Positions 1-10,475 of a stretch of DNA of 64,000 bases are shown piece after piece; position 1 is the stretch's first letter; each line of letters begins with the position of its first letter. The translations under genes and the position numbers were made by a program. This DNA comes from Elymus sibiricus. Taxonomy: Eukaryota > Streptophyta > Magnoliopsida > Poales > Poaceae. The stretch is from assembly GCA_039707655.1 (NCBI GenBank), contig CM077667.1, positions 64,509,628 to 64,573,627 on the forward strand, in the 5' to 3' direction. The notes below the pieces were generated by a model, which searched no databases, had not been told where the DNA came from, and was given only the letters and a program-made list of their open reading frames with translations.

Positions 1-710
1 CGGGAGAAGTCATGTTGCGAGTAATTATGTGAATTTGATATGTGTTCAATATTTTGATGATATGTATGTTGTGATTCCCTTAGTGGTTTCATGTGAACGT
101 CGACTACATGACATTTCACCATATTTGGGCCTAAGGGAATCAATTGTGGAGTAGTTATTAGATGATGGGTTGCTAGAGTGACAGAAGCTTAAACCCTAGT
201 GTATGCGCTACTTTGTAAGGGGCTGATTTGGGTCCACATGTTTAATGCTATGGTTAGACTTTGTCTAAATACTTTTCTCGTAGTTGCGGATGCTTGCGAG
301 GGGGTTAATCATAAGTAGGTTGTTAGTTCAAGTAAGAAGAGCACCTTAGCACCGGTCCACCCACATATCAAATTATCAAAGTAGCAAACACGAATCAAAC
401 CAACATGATGAAAGTGACTAGATGAAATTCCCGTGTACCCTCAAGAACACTTTGCTTATCATAAGAGATTGTTTTGGCCTGTCCTTTTCCACAAAAGGAT
501 TGGGCTACCTTGCTACACCTTGTTTACCGTTACCGTTACTTGCTTGTTACGAATTACCTTGCTATCAAACTACTTGCTACTTATAATTTTAGTGCTTGCA
601 GAAATTACCTTGCTTAAAACCACTTATCATTTCCTTCTGCTCCTCGTTGGGTTCGACAATCTTACTTATCAAAAGGACTACGACTGATCCCCTATACTTA
701 TGGGTCATCA
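1..710 (+). repeat. 3' part of a Gypsy-type LTR
   Basis: The segment ends in GGGTTCGACAATCTTACTTATC followed by a GGGTCATCA terminus, nearly the same terminus as the LTRs at 27044 and 33063 in this window. No primer binding site follows the terminal CA, so this is the outer end of a 3' LTR or a solo LTR; its start lies left of the window. The ORF at 433-687 is LTR sequence and is not treated as a gene. Confidence 0.7.
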
Positions 711-1017
711 GGACCAGCCGCTCGTCCTCGTCCCCGACGACGGGGGCGCCGCGTCCCCGGCCTTAGTAGATTAGGGAGGGCCATGGCCGTCCGCTGACCC
801 CCCTTGATCTGGGGCCACGCGTAGGAAGAGAAAATGGGGGACGGGGAGAAGGAGGGAGGGTCTCGGGAACATCAGTTGGGCAGAGGAAGCCGTCGAAGGT
901 CGTCAGAATCGGCCGGAGATGTGGCGGCGATTTGGGGAATGAGAGAAGAGACGGTTGGGAAGAGAGATATAGGAGAGAATAGAAGGGAGAAAAAAAGTGT
1001 TTTGTCAGGGGCACTAT
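711..1017. other. GC-rich unassigned spacer
   Basis: This begins abruptly after the LTR end with CG-rich sequence. ORFs are open on both strands (763-1053 and 834-1160), but they are compositional and show no recognisable domain. I see no gene here. Confidence 0.4.
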
Positions 1018-1436
1018 TTTTTTGTAGGGGGCACTACTTGGTGGCGTGTGCATATAAGATTAACTATGGCATCGATTTTAGACAGCACACCATCGCTAAC
1101 TTGTCTAATTATTATTTATTTATGGATATATTTGTATGGTTACTAATGATGTGTCATTAGTCTGCACGCCATCAGTAATTAAATTATTAATGACGTGGCG
1201 ATATATAAGCACGCCACCAATATCGTATTAATCAAGTTATTTTTTTAAATGGACTAGACTAATTAGTAGTGACGTGGAGTTTGTACGGCGCGCCACCAGT
1301 AAGCTATTACTGGTGGCGTATAAAAAATGCCAACGCCATCACTATTTGAAAAAAATAGTGGTGGCGTGGACGGAAAATGGCGCGTCACCAATTAAAGTTG
1401 TGGCTAGACATTTCTCCACTAGTTCAATATGTGGGC
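1018..1436. repeat. Cluster of GGTGGCG / CGCCACC inverted motifs (class II subterminal region)
   Basis: Short motifs of the form GGTGGCGTG and its complement CACGCCACC recur in both orientations at about 1040, 1195-1220, 1270-1320 and 1360-1390, separated by AT-rich DNA. A CACTA-like start, CACTACTTGGTGGCG, occurs near 1031. Arrays of short inverted motifs next to a terminus are typical of subterminal regions of large plant DNA transposons. The adjoining FAR1/MULE gene suggests a Mutator-type element; CACTA is the alternative. No matching other end was identified. Confidence 0.45.
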
Positions 1437-2454
1437 ATGACACGTGGCCGAAAGCAACAGGATAAGGATGATGCATATGATGATGCAATATCATCGCAGC
1501 CATTTGTTCCATATGTGGGCATGACCTTTGGTACAGTTGACAATGCAAGAGCTTACTACAACAAATATGCTTTCGGCCACGGGTTTGGGCTTAGAACATC
1601 TTGTTCGAAGAACAGCCAGGCAAGAGGACCCACAAAGTTAATTGGTAGGACTTTCATATGTGTCCATGCACGAAAGGTTGGTGACCAGAGTGAATCTGAT
1701 AGCACTACATATAGTTACAACAGAGTCAAGCAATGCTAGCAGACGCCCTGGCCTTTGGATGAACACGAGTGACACACAAAAAAAGGAACATATTGCAACG
1801 TCATGATTCCAAGACACACATGATTGTTGTGCTCTGAGAAAACCAATGGAATGCCACATGTTTTACGAAAGAGCTTAACCATCCTCTGGTTTAGCAAGAA
1901 GAGAAAGTTAGGTTTTAGAAGTTAGGTTTTACCGGTCTCACCGAAAGATTCCACGAGAAGACCACCAAATGATAATGACTTTGCATGAACGCAACTTGTC
2001 AACCTCAGATTGCATGGGTATTCTTAGAGATTGTCATGGAGGCGATCAGAGGCGCCTTGGTTATGTGAAAAGAGATGTTTCAAATGCACGATCTGAGATG
2101 CGGCAAACGATGTCATTTCAGGACATGGCCATGACGGTCGAATATTTTAAGAGACGACAAGCTGAAAGCCCACAATTCTTCTATGCAACACAAGTGAATA
2201 AGGAGACAAATGTTGTGGAAGCGTTATTTTGGGTGGATGGGAGAACAAGAGCACTATACCCCAAGTACAAGGACTGTGTCTTCTTTGATACAACCTTTTG
2301 CACCAACAAATACAACATGCCATTTGCTCCAATAGTTGGCATCAACAACCATCTTCACACCATTGCCCTAGGATGTGCATTGCTTCGAAAAGAGCAAATG
2401 GAAACCTTCAAATGGGTCTTTGAACAATGGTTCCTTGCCATGAAGATACTGTAA
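1437..2454 (+). pseudogene. FAR1/FHY3-related MULE transposase, broken
   Basis: The first part (1437-1739) encodes a FAR1 DNA-binding region: VPYVGMTFGTVDNARAYYNK, then a GFGLRTS stretch. The reading continues in a second frame near 1814-1880, with one TGA, through the conserved NQWNATCF and ELNHPL motifs that hold zinc ligands of this domain. It then moves to a third frame (1969-2454) carrying the start of a MULE transposase domain, with FFDTTFCTNKYNMPFAPIVG and a WVFEQWFLAM motif. FAR1-type proteins combine these domains with a C-terminal SWIM zinc finger; that part is missing. At least two frameshifts and one stop show it is dead. It is most likely the remains of an autonomous Jittery/FAR1-type MULE, not a domesticated host FAR1 factor. 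Confidence 0.75.
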
Positions 2455-3017
2455 TTTCTAAGGTGTTCCCTCACACAATCCACAGGTGTTGTGTGGGATC
2501 ACTAGAAGGGGCGTCTAGAGGGGGGTGAATAGACTACTTGAAAAAATAAAACCTAACATTTTCCCAATTTTATTGGTGGGCAAGTTTTAGCAATTCTAAC
2601 AAGTCTAGCACACTCTACACATGCGAGTCAACGAGTATAGCAGCGGAATGTAAAGACATGCACATGTAAGTAAGGATTTAGAGTATGCATCTATACTTTT
2701 TTGCATCCAGTACACCTATGCTTTGAACGTCTCTAGATGTAAGGTATAGACAACATGTCGAGTTAGATAATAAGATCAGATGCGATCGCCCCATATTTTA
2801 AGTCTATATGCTTTAGTTTGATTAGTATTGCTTAGACAGATTTAATTATTGTGGCTTGTTTGACTGAAATGTCTCTAGATGTAAGGTGTAGCCAACATGT
2901 TTGGAAGATGTAAAGCATTGTTCACAAACCCTCCTATACACTACGTGGATCTACAATTTTTTGTAAGTATCATAATTCTCCATTCAATATCATTATTATC
3001 AACATGTTTCAAAATAG
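2455..3017. other. Unclassified repeat-like spacer
   Basis: The MULE pseudogene ends abruptly just before CACTAGAAGGGG and TAGAGGGGGGTGAATAG, a phrase I know as common in grass repeats but cannot assign. A short direct repeat, GTCTCTAGATGTAAGGT with a following CAACATGT, occurs at 2729 and again at 2871, 142 bp apart. No coding potential was recognised. Confidence 0.35.
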
Positions 3018-3790
3018 TTGTTTTTTACTCACTCCATGATGTGGGATTCAACACGAGATCAAAAGTTCTGCCATAAGAAAACTATTCAGATGTTGGCAAC
3101 TTTGTTTGATGGCTGGCCTGGAATAGACAACAACATCACATCATGCAACATGGTAAGTATGGTCTTTTGTCTATTGTTTGTCATGGTTTATTGTTGGTCC
3201 TAATAGCTACCATTTGTAGGTCTATCTTCCATATGAATCCATCGGTCGATACATCTTGTATGTCATTGACAAAGAGGCACATCGTGTATCTATTCTGGAC
3301 CCTATTCATACAACACAATCGTCACAGATGAAAATTCTTAGGCACTTAGTGAAATTTAAAAGTTTTGCGCGGGAATTCAAAGAAGCACTCAAAATAAAAG
3401 CAACGTTTATTTCCCGATGGTATTCCAACAAGCGTAGACGGGTAACAAATTCATAATACAAACATTTTTGTTATCACCATATTTAATATAATAACAATAT
3501 AGGAAATTGCAGGGATTTGTCAAGCTATTTTATTTTTTATTTTATGCTCTTACGGAATGGTAAAGACCTGACGAAGCCGGTTTGCGCGGAGAGTAATGTA
3601 ACATTACGCGTGTTTTTAGACCTTCCATGTGAAGTATCTGTGCTAACTATATTTATTGCTTTTGCAGGATGGGTATGGGTTGAGGTAGCAGTTTTTATTA
3701 TACTTGCTCAAACATCGTGCGAATGAAGCTAAAGACAAATTTCATGTGTGCGAGAATTTCTTAAGCGCATCAAGTAGGTCTCAATCATTT
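3018..3790 (+). pseudogene. Ulp1-like (C48) cysteine protease fragment, transposon-derived
   Basis: Three coding blocks can be followed. Block 1 (to 3151) ends DGWPGIDNNITSCNM and is followed by GTAAGT; the TAG acceptor at 3219 leads into block 2. Block 2 reads VYLPYESIGRYILYVID and HRVSILDP, the spacing of the Ulp1 core (aromatic-HW, then LDP/LDS). A further intron-like GTAACA...TATAG leads to block 3 (about 3500-3790) with LLRNGKDLTKPVC and FHVCENFLSASS. Such Ulp1-like domains occur in many plant transposon proteins. The position normally held by the catalytic His-Trp reads Arg-Tyr, so activity would be lost even without the breaks. No start, no Cys box and no intact frame were found. It may belong to the same decayed MULE as the upstream pseudogene. 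Confidence 0.55.
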
Positions 3791-4345
3791 GTAATACATT
3801 TTTAGTTGGATAATCACTTTATATGTATACATTGTCAATTTTCTATTTTGTTATCATACATTAAGTGAAGACTTCAATTATTATGAAATTGTGACAATGT
3901 TACATTGTCTCTACTTGTGAAATTTAATGTGCATTAACTTTATATAACCTCAGCAAAATATTCAGAAGCTCGTGACAACACACGGGCATTTTACTAATGA
4001 TGCAAGTGGTCGAGTCGGGACCGGCATGGGGTGTGAAAGAGCGAGGCAGGCGCAGGTTTGTCGGCGACGACGCGAGCATGGGGATATGGTGCAGAAGTTT
4101 TTTTTCGTCAGCCGAGGCAGTTTTGGAAGAGGAGGTAGTTGTGGTGTGAGGTGTGCAGCGCCTGATTTTTTGGCTAATTTTTTTTCAATTATGTGGCGTA
4201 TGGTGTGACGACTTTATTTCTAATAAAGTGTAATTAAGGTGCAATGCTTCCTAAATAAACTGTTTTGGAGATGATATATTATATACTAGAAGAGTTGGGC
4301 GCGCTTTGCTGGGCCGCTGAATTTGTTGGGATTCTCAAATTTCTT
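3791..4345. other. Spacer with a segment duplicated at 7703
   Basis: This is AT-rich DNA without a convincing gene. About 85 bp at 4196-4280 (GTGTGACGA, TAATAAAG, AAGGTGCA, GAGATGAT in order) recurs at 7703-7785. Confidence 0.4.
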
Positions 4346-4604
4346 TACTCACTCTATTTCAAAATACATGGTGTATTATTTTTTGAAAAGCCAAACCTCG
4401 TTAAATCGATCAAATTTGTAGAGAAATATATCAAAATTCTTAATATCAAGTCGGTGTTATTAGATTCTTCGGGAAATGAATTTTAATATCTTTTTTGTTT
4501 AATATTGTCCAAGTCGATATTTTTGGCTCTGAACTTGGTCAAAATTACATAAATTTGACTTTCTAAAAAACTAATAATCCTTATATTTTGAAATTGGTGG
4601 AGTA
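4346..4604. mobile_element. Stowaway (Tc1/mariner) MITE
   Basis: The ends are imperfect terminal inverted repeats of about 32 bp. The left end reads CTCACTCTATTTCAAAATA. The right end, on the other strand, reads CTCCACCAATTTCAAAATA. Both are flanked by TA dinucleotides (4346-4347 and 4603-4604), the Stowaway target duplication. The interior is AT-rich and non-coding. Length (about 255 bp) and ends fit Triticeae Stowaway MITEs. Confidence 0.8.
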
Positions 4605-4861
4605 TTTACTTTGGCCGGTGGGTGGAGACGGTGGAGTGTGTTTTATGTTTATTTATAATGCGATTATTTGGTGGACCTTTCGCGGCATCATTTTGTGTTG
4701 TCCGCTAATCAACCCATATTTATGTGGGGATATTTTTTCATCGTTATTTGCGTATACTTTATTCGGTTATAATATCACATGGTGGCGCTTTTTTCGTGGT
4801 GATAGGACTCTGCGAGGGTTAATATATTTTTATAGGCCTGTTGTTGCTGATTGATTTGAAA
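4605..4861. other. AT-rich spacer
   Basis: No feature recognised; the open frame at 4588-4854 has no domain. Confidence 0.3.
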
Positions 4862-5193
4862 AATCGTTAGCCCGATCAAAATTGTAAACCAAATTCAAAA
4901 TTGAATACCTCAATCGAATGAAAGAGCTTTAAAATTAGGAAACATAGAGACTTCAAATAAATTAATGGGAGAGCTCTTTGAGAAATTGTTGACCCGGTCA
5001 AAATCGGGTGGCCCAATTCTAAATTGATACCTTAATCAATTGTGAAGATTTAAAAATTAGAAGCATAGTGTATTGTATTAAAAAAATAAATGAAAGAGAT
5101 TGTTGACCCGGTCAAAATTGGGTGACCAAAATCCAATTGGAGACCTCAATTGATTGTGAGGCCTCCAATCCTAGGAGGTTTAGTCATATACTA
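4862..5193. repeat. Three imperfect ~115-bp tandem repeats
   Basis: Copies start near 4862, 4985 and 5099. Each opens with a phrase like ATTGTTGACCCGGTCAAAAT, followed about 30 bp later by an AATTG..ACCTCAAT block. The first copy is the most diverged. The last runs into GAGGCCTCCAATCCTA, which recurs at 7672. Confidence 0.65.
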
Positions 5194-7671
5194 GCATGGA
5201 AAAAGCGCGGCGCACGCCGCGCCCGTGACTAATTTCGTCTGTATTTTGCCGAAATAAGTCAGAAAACAACATGTATTACGCAAGAAAATAAAATAAAAAG
5301 AAGAATAGAAATTCTATTTTTACCCCATGATCTATGTAGGCACATAAGAAACATTAAATGATTTAACAAATTAAGTAAACCGACTGGCCTATTAATATAT
5401 TTTTTCCTTTCGTAAGTAAAACAAAAGTGATGGGCACCATAGACGATGGCAAGAACATGGCTATTCTTCTTGCGTAGGTAAACGCACAGAGGGAGAAGAA
5501 GTCTCACTTTTGGTAGGGATTGTTTTGGTATTTTTTCTTGATTACTGTTTACATGAATGCATAATGCTGATTTACTGTTTTTATTGTTCCAGTTTATTTT
5601 GGTGTATTGTTCTCGGTTATAATTCAGTTGATATTTCGGTTTATGGTTCAGGTGAGTTAATGTTTTCTGTTTATTCATGTGTTGTTCCATTTCACTGGTT
5701 TTAATGTTCCGAGTTATTCGGGTTTGCTATTTCGGTTTATTTGGGTTATTGTTTTGGTTTACTATTCTGGGCATTGTTTAGGTAATTGTTGGTGCACTAT
5801 TCACCGATGTCTTGGTGTAAAAAATAGTAATTGGTCAATAGCTTAAACTTATTTTCCCCACGGGTTACTGTTCATGCAAATATACTGTTCCGGTCTATTG
5901 TTTTGTGCCTTGGAGCACCATCACCGGAAAGGTTCGGGAAACGATTGAGGCAACTCTGACCGGTGGAGAAATGATGTGTAGAAAAATTCTAGAGCTTCAC
6001 TCTCCATATATAGACGTGAGGATGGAGGCGGGAGAGAAATGATGTGCAGAAAAATCCTCTTTTTTGAACTTGTATTTTTTTGGATCATTGTTCTCGAAAT
6101 GTACTGTTCACTGGTGGGTGCTGTTTATACATGTCTATTATTTATTGGTACTATTCATTACTGGCCACCTAAATGAATAGTAGAAGTGCAAAAAAAAAGT
6201 TAGAAATGAGAAAAAGGGAATGCTTCCCATGTTGATTTATTATTTTTATTATTTCGGTTTATTCAGGTGTATTATTCTCGGTTATAACTCAGGTACTATT
6301 TGGTCTTATAGTTCAGGTAGAAAATGATGTGTAGAAAAATTATGAAGCTTAACTCTCCATATATGGACGTAAGGGTGGAAGAGGGGGAGAGAAATGATGC
6401 GTAAAAAATTCCTATTTTTTTAAACATGTATTTTTTTGGTTCACTGATGGATACTGTTCATACATATCTATTGTTTATTGATAGTGTTTACTACTGGCCA
6501 CTTAAATGAACAGTAGAAGTGCAAAAAAAAGTCAAAAAAACCAGAAAAAGGGAATGCTTCGTGAGAGAGCCCGTCTGATTTTTGTTCTTCATTTGGTTAA
6601 CGAAAAGGAATATGAAGTGAAGCGAAGAGGTTGATTGAGTGACATTTTTTGGCAAATAGTTTTGTGTATGTCGTTGAGTAGTGTTTTTCAATTGAACATG
6701 TAATACATCATTTTCAGCGATTACTCTATTATTATTATATTGTTTGTTCATTTGTATGTGTCGAGGGATTATATGTAAAGAAGCGAGAAACGGTTTATTT
6801 CGTAAACTATTAAGAGGGTTCATTCAACAATGGATCCTGAAGATAATGTCTAAGGGCTTCACACTTTGGATTATCGAGTGACAATGATAGCTTGTGTGTT
6901 GCATCTTCTATCTATATTTGGATATATTCCATCTAATCTTTGAGCAAAATTATAGTAATTCTTTATTTCTATTTGTATTATGGATCAACTTTATTATCTT
7001 ATGTTTTGAGGACCCACCGTTCTCTTACCATGGCGATGGAAATGAACCTCGTTTAGTAGGAAACATTTTTACTTATAGACATTTAATTTTTAATTATAAG
7101 GTATTCCTTATCGAATAAATGAAAATTTAGGTGTTAAGGCTTTTCACCTATTTTGTTATAATAAGATTGTTGACTTGTCAAGTCGAAAGTAAAATATAAT
7201 TAAGTAGTTTATGTTAGAAGGAAATCTACAATACATAATTTTGATCGTATTAATTGTCTAGAAACATAATATATATATGTAATCAAGTTTTGCTCTGTCT
7301 TTATCCATAGGATATGTACACTAAGAGAGATAAAATTTACATTGGGTATGTAAAATATTACTCTTCCCTCTAATGTACTTAGGAAAGAAATGTGTAATAC
7401 AAAATAATTTTTTATTGATTCTGTAGAATTTTAATAGGGCATCCCATTAAATGGTATTAAATTGAAATCTCTGGTCACTGTTTGCGTATAGTACTGTTCA
7501 CTGCTACTAGTCACTGTAACTGGTCGCCGATGTTGCCGTTTACAATGCATTACTGTTCACTGCTACTATTCATCGATGTTGACGTTGCCGTGAAAATGAA
7601 CAGTGAATGCTAAAAAAAAGTCAAAAAAACCAGGAAAACTGAAACCTTGCCGCTTTAGTATATAGTATATG
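5194..7671. mobile_element. Possible non-autonomous element bounded by a ~37-bp direct repeat (Helitron-like ends)
   Basis: The phrase GTGAGGCCTCCAATCCTA followed by GAGGTTTAGTCATATA lies on both sides (about 5156-5193 and 7672-7708). The left edge opens with TATACTAGCATGG and a GC hairpin (GCGCGGCGCACGCCGCGC) around 5208-5225. The right edge ends CCGCTTTAGTATATAGTATA. Grass Helitrons have similar ends, but no RepHel gene or definite CTRR terminus was found. The interior is non-coding and rich in a drifting TACTGTTCACTG-type motif. It could equally be one copy of a segmental duplication. Confidence 0.3.
5968..6560. repeat. Tandem duplication, ~353-bp unit
   Basis: ATGATGTGTAGAAAAATT followed by CTCTCCATATAT occurs at 5971 and 6324. 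The downstream AGAAGTGCAAAAAAAA ... GGGAATGCTTC end occurs near 6180-6230 and 6517-6560. A third diverged copy of the end phrase lies at about 7594-7650. Confidence 0.65.
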
Positions 7672-7785
7672 TGTGAGGCCTCCAATCCTAAGAGGTTTAG
7701 TCATATAGTATATGGTATGACGATTTGTTTCCTAATAAAGGTGTAATCAAGGTGCAGCGATTACTAATTAAGGTCTCGTAGAGAT
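7672..7785. repeat. Mosaic of two upstream segments
   Basis: The first ~37 bp match 5156-5193. The following ~80 bp match 4196-4280. The two source segments are about 0.9 kb apart and in the opposite order upstream. Confidence 0.55.
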
Positions 7786-8075
7786 GATTAAATTAATTAC
7801 TAAATATGTGAATTTGATGTGATACAACACAATCTGGTCCATTGATGAATGTTGGATCTGTACCTGAGATCTAATGTTTCTGTCGCAACTTGATTGTTTA
7901 ATATAGTAGTGGAGAAAAAAAATACCCTATAAAAGTATGGAATAAAATTTTGAGTAAACGATTCCATATGTGAAGGGTTATCCTAAAAATGGTAATTCAT
8001 GATGGAAAGAGTGAATAAAAATGCATGCCACTTTTATATAATTTTAGGGAGAAATGCTAATTTGATGAAAAATGG
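7786..8075. other. AT-rich spacer
   Basis: Nothing recognised. Confidence 0.3.
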
Positions 8076-8126
8076 TACTCCATCCGATCTGAAAAAAGTG
8101 GTGTGTTTTTTTTATCGGATGGAGTA
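8076..8126. mobile_element. Deleted Stowaway MITE (51 bp, ends only)
   Basis: TACTCCATCCGAT and its inverted partner ATCGGATGGAGTA are separated by only about 25 bp, each with the flanking TA. This looks like a MITE reduced to its terminal inverted repeats. Confidence 0.6.
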
Positions 8127-8330
8127 TCTTCTTTTGAGACAATGCATAAGCTTTTTTAGGGGAGAGAAAATGCATAACTTTTTAGGAAACGTTTACATTT
8201 GGTGAACTGGCTGAGGCTTCCGCTGGTCGTGCATGCGCACTCGCTTAGTGGTTGCTGCTAGCACGCCCACCCATTGCTTTTTCCTATCCCTTATCCTCTC
8301 GCAGCAATTCACAATTGAAGCTATGCATTT

Positions 8331-9322
8331 TCGCTCCCCTTGCCCCATACCGTGGTTCCGGTAGTCCCGTCCGCCGCGGTGACCGTCACAATTCACCGCG
8401 ATGTTCGACACGGCTCTAAAAAAAGCTTCAGTTGTCGCAACTTTTGAATCGCTGGTTCCATTAAAAAAAGATGTTGGTTGAAGAAAAAATTTCTCACCTG
8501 CCACATCCAAAAACGCTCTCAATCCCAGCAAAAAGGCAGGGAAAAGCAATGGGTTGGCGTGCTAGCTGAAGTACCCTGTTGCATACCCTATTGCTTTTTT
8601 GGATGGAGTACCCTGTTGCATAGCCTTACCCTCGCTTAGTGGTTGCTGCATGCATAGCCTTACCCTGTTGTCCTTTGGTGTCGCGCTTCACGCTCCGACG
8701 AGACCGTGCTACGAGCGAGACGTGCTGCAACCAGCCTCGGCGGAAGCTGGAACCACGTCTTGGCATGCAGCAACCGGGCATTGAAAGAGCTGCGACGGGG
8801 GCGGAGCGAAGTGCGATGACACGCCGAGGATGCTAGAACTGACCAACTTTATTTGCTGAAACCGGCGACGGGAGGTGCTGCAACCGTGGCAACAAAATGT
8901 TGGAACCAACAACCGCGACCTCCAATAGGTTTTTCTTTTTTGCTTCAACGAGCCATTGTTTTTGTTGGAACCATCAAGCTTTTTTGCTGGAACCAACAAT
9001 TTCCACGAGCAATTTTTGATGCGGCCAGCGAGAATTCATGCTTCAACCAGCCATCTTTTATGATGGACTCATCATACACTTTTGTTGGAGCCATCATTTT
9101 TCCATAGACGCGGTTTTCTTTTTGCTGGGATTGAGAGCGTTTTTGGATGTGGCAGGTGAGAATTTTTTTCTTCAACCAACATCTTTTTTTGCTGGAACCA
9201 GCGATTCAAAAGCTGCGACAACTGAAGCTTTTTTTAGAGCCGTGTCGACCATCGCGGTGAATTGTGACGGTCACCGCGGCAGACGGGACTACCGGAACCG
9301 CGGTATGGGGTAAGGTGAGCGA
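8331..9322. mobile_element. Foldback / MULE-like element with 205-bp inverted arms
   Basis: The arm at 8331-8535 is the near-perfect reverse complement of 9118-9322. Matched landmarks include CCGGTAGTCCCGTC against GACGGGACTACCGG and CAATCCCAGCAAAAAG against CTTTTTGCTGGGATTG. The 582-bp interior carries many TGCTGGAACC / TGCTGCAACC phrases, which I associate with Triticeae Mutator-like elements. No transposase is present. The ORFs 8193-8549 and 9038-9313 are the two arms read in opposite directions and are not genes. Confidence 0.7.
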
Positions 9323-9689
9323 GGGCGGGGATCTGGCGAGCTTTGAAGGCCGATCGTTTCCCGATTTTGAGATGGGGAAGAGAGAGTCGTGCGCGCGGAA
9401 GATGCTGAATGGGAACGTATCTGACGGCTTCTACACAACGCATCTAAATGGTCAGGGTTGGACCGCCCAAAGTTTGGCCGGCTAACCGCGATTGGCGAGA
9501 GCCAAAATGGGAAAACCCTATTTGACGCTTACTGCGTCAAAATGTCGTCCTTTCGCACAGGGCGATCCCCCCGACCGAGCAAAATGGGCCAGCCCACTTC
9601 CCCGGTTTTGGGAACCTTCTGGAGGGTTTCCAGCCGATTTTTTCCAGTTTTGGGAAACTAGAAGGTTCCCTGAACCGGTTTTTCTTTTT
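9323..9689. other. MULE-like flank, non-coding
   Basis: A short palindromic phrase, TTTGACGCTTACTGCGTCAAA, at about 9520-9540 and a GGTTTTGGGAACCTTCTGG..CCAGTTTTGGGAAACTAGAAGG motif resemble Triticeae Mutator-like non-autonomous ends. No target duplication was identified, so the class is tentative. Confidence 0.4.
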
Positions 9690-9995
9690 TTCTTTTTCTT
9701 TTTTCTTTATTCCTTCTTTTTTTTTCTATTTCAGTTTCAAAAATTGTTCTGGATTTTCAAAAGTTGTTCTTTAAATTCTAAAAATGTTTTTGCTTTTTAG
9801 AAAAATGTTTTGGATTTTCAAAAAATGTTCTTCAAATTCGGAAAATGTTTCTGCTTTTTTTTAAAAAAAATCTGGGTTTTGAAAAAATGTTCTGGATTTC
9901 AAAAAATGTTCGATATTTTCAAAAATTGTTCTTCAAATTCGGAAAATGTTTTTGCTTTTTAGAAAAATGTTCTGGATTTTCAAAAAATGTTCGTC
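9690..9995. repeat. T-rich tandem repeat with GAAAATGTTC motif
   Basis: After a CTTTTT tract, about 20-bp units built on TTTTCAAAAAATGTTCTGGA alternate with TTCGGAAAATGTTTTTGC, giving a ~60-bp higher-order period seen at about 9790, 9840 and 9930. Confidence 0.65.
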
Positions 9996-10475
9996 CCTGC
10001 TTGCATTGATTTCCTTGCCTCGATGTAGCTGTGCTATTGTTTGCCGTCCCTGCTTGCATCTTGTTTTCACGTGATTTTGCTTTCTTTTTTAGATCTTCTT
10101 ATTATTGTACTTGTATATATCACGCTGTTTGCCATGTTTTCCTGCTGAGGGTTTGGGGCATTAGTTTACAAAGTTTTGTAGAAAGAACGCAGATCGAAAT
10201 GTGCTGCATCCGTAGCCTGGGGGTTGCTAATCTTGTAGTGGTAGTATTGCAGCAGATTCTGTAGTTCAAGTCGAAATATATAAACCACTTATGAATAGAA
10301 TAAAGTTGTTTCTGAAAAAGATTAAGACTTCCTTGGGTAGACAGCGAAACTGGTAACTGGTTTTATGGCTGGGGCTCTTGATGAATTAAATCTCATATGC
10401 CTGTCTTCTTTTCTTTTGCTGTTAATGTACAGATTCTTGTGAGGCACTGCAGAATATAAACTGAAAAGTCTTACC
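9996..10475 (+). other. Upstream and 5'-leader region of the trypsin-like gene
   Basis: No coding exon was recognised. A pyrimidine-rich TTAATGTACAG acceptor at 10432 suggests a leader intron ends there, so the first coding ATG (10476) would sit in a second transcribed exon. No clear TATA box was identified. Confidence 0.35.

Noticed and set aside
433..687. 84-aa open frame at the left edge
   Set aside because: It lies wholly in an LTR end and shows no domain.
8193..8549. 118-aa frame, and its mirror at 9038-9313
   Set aside because: They are the two inverted arms of the foldback element read in opposite directions.
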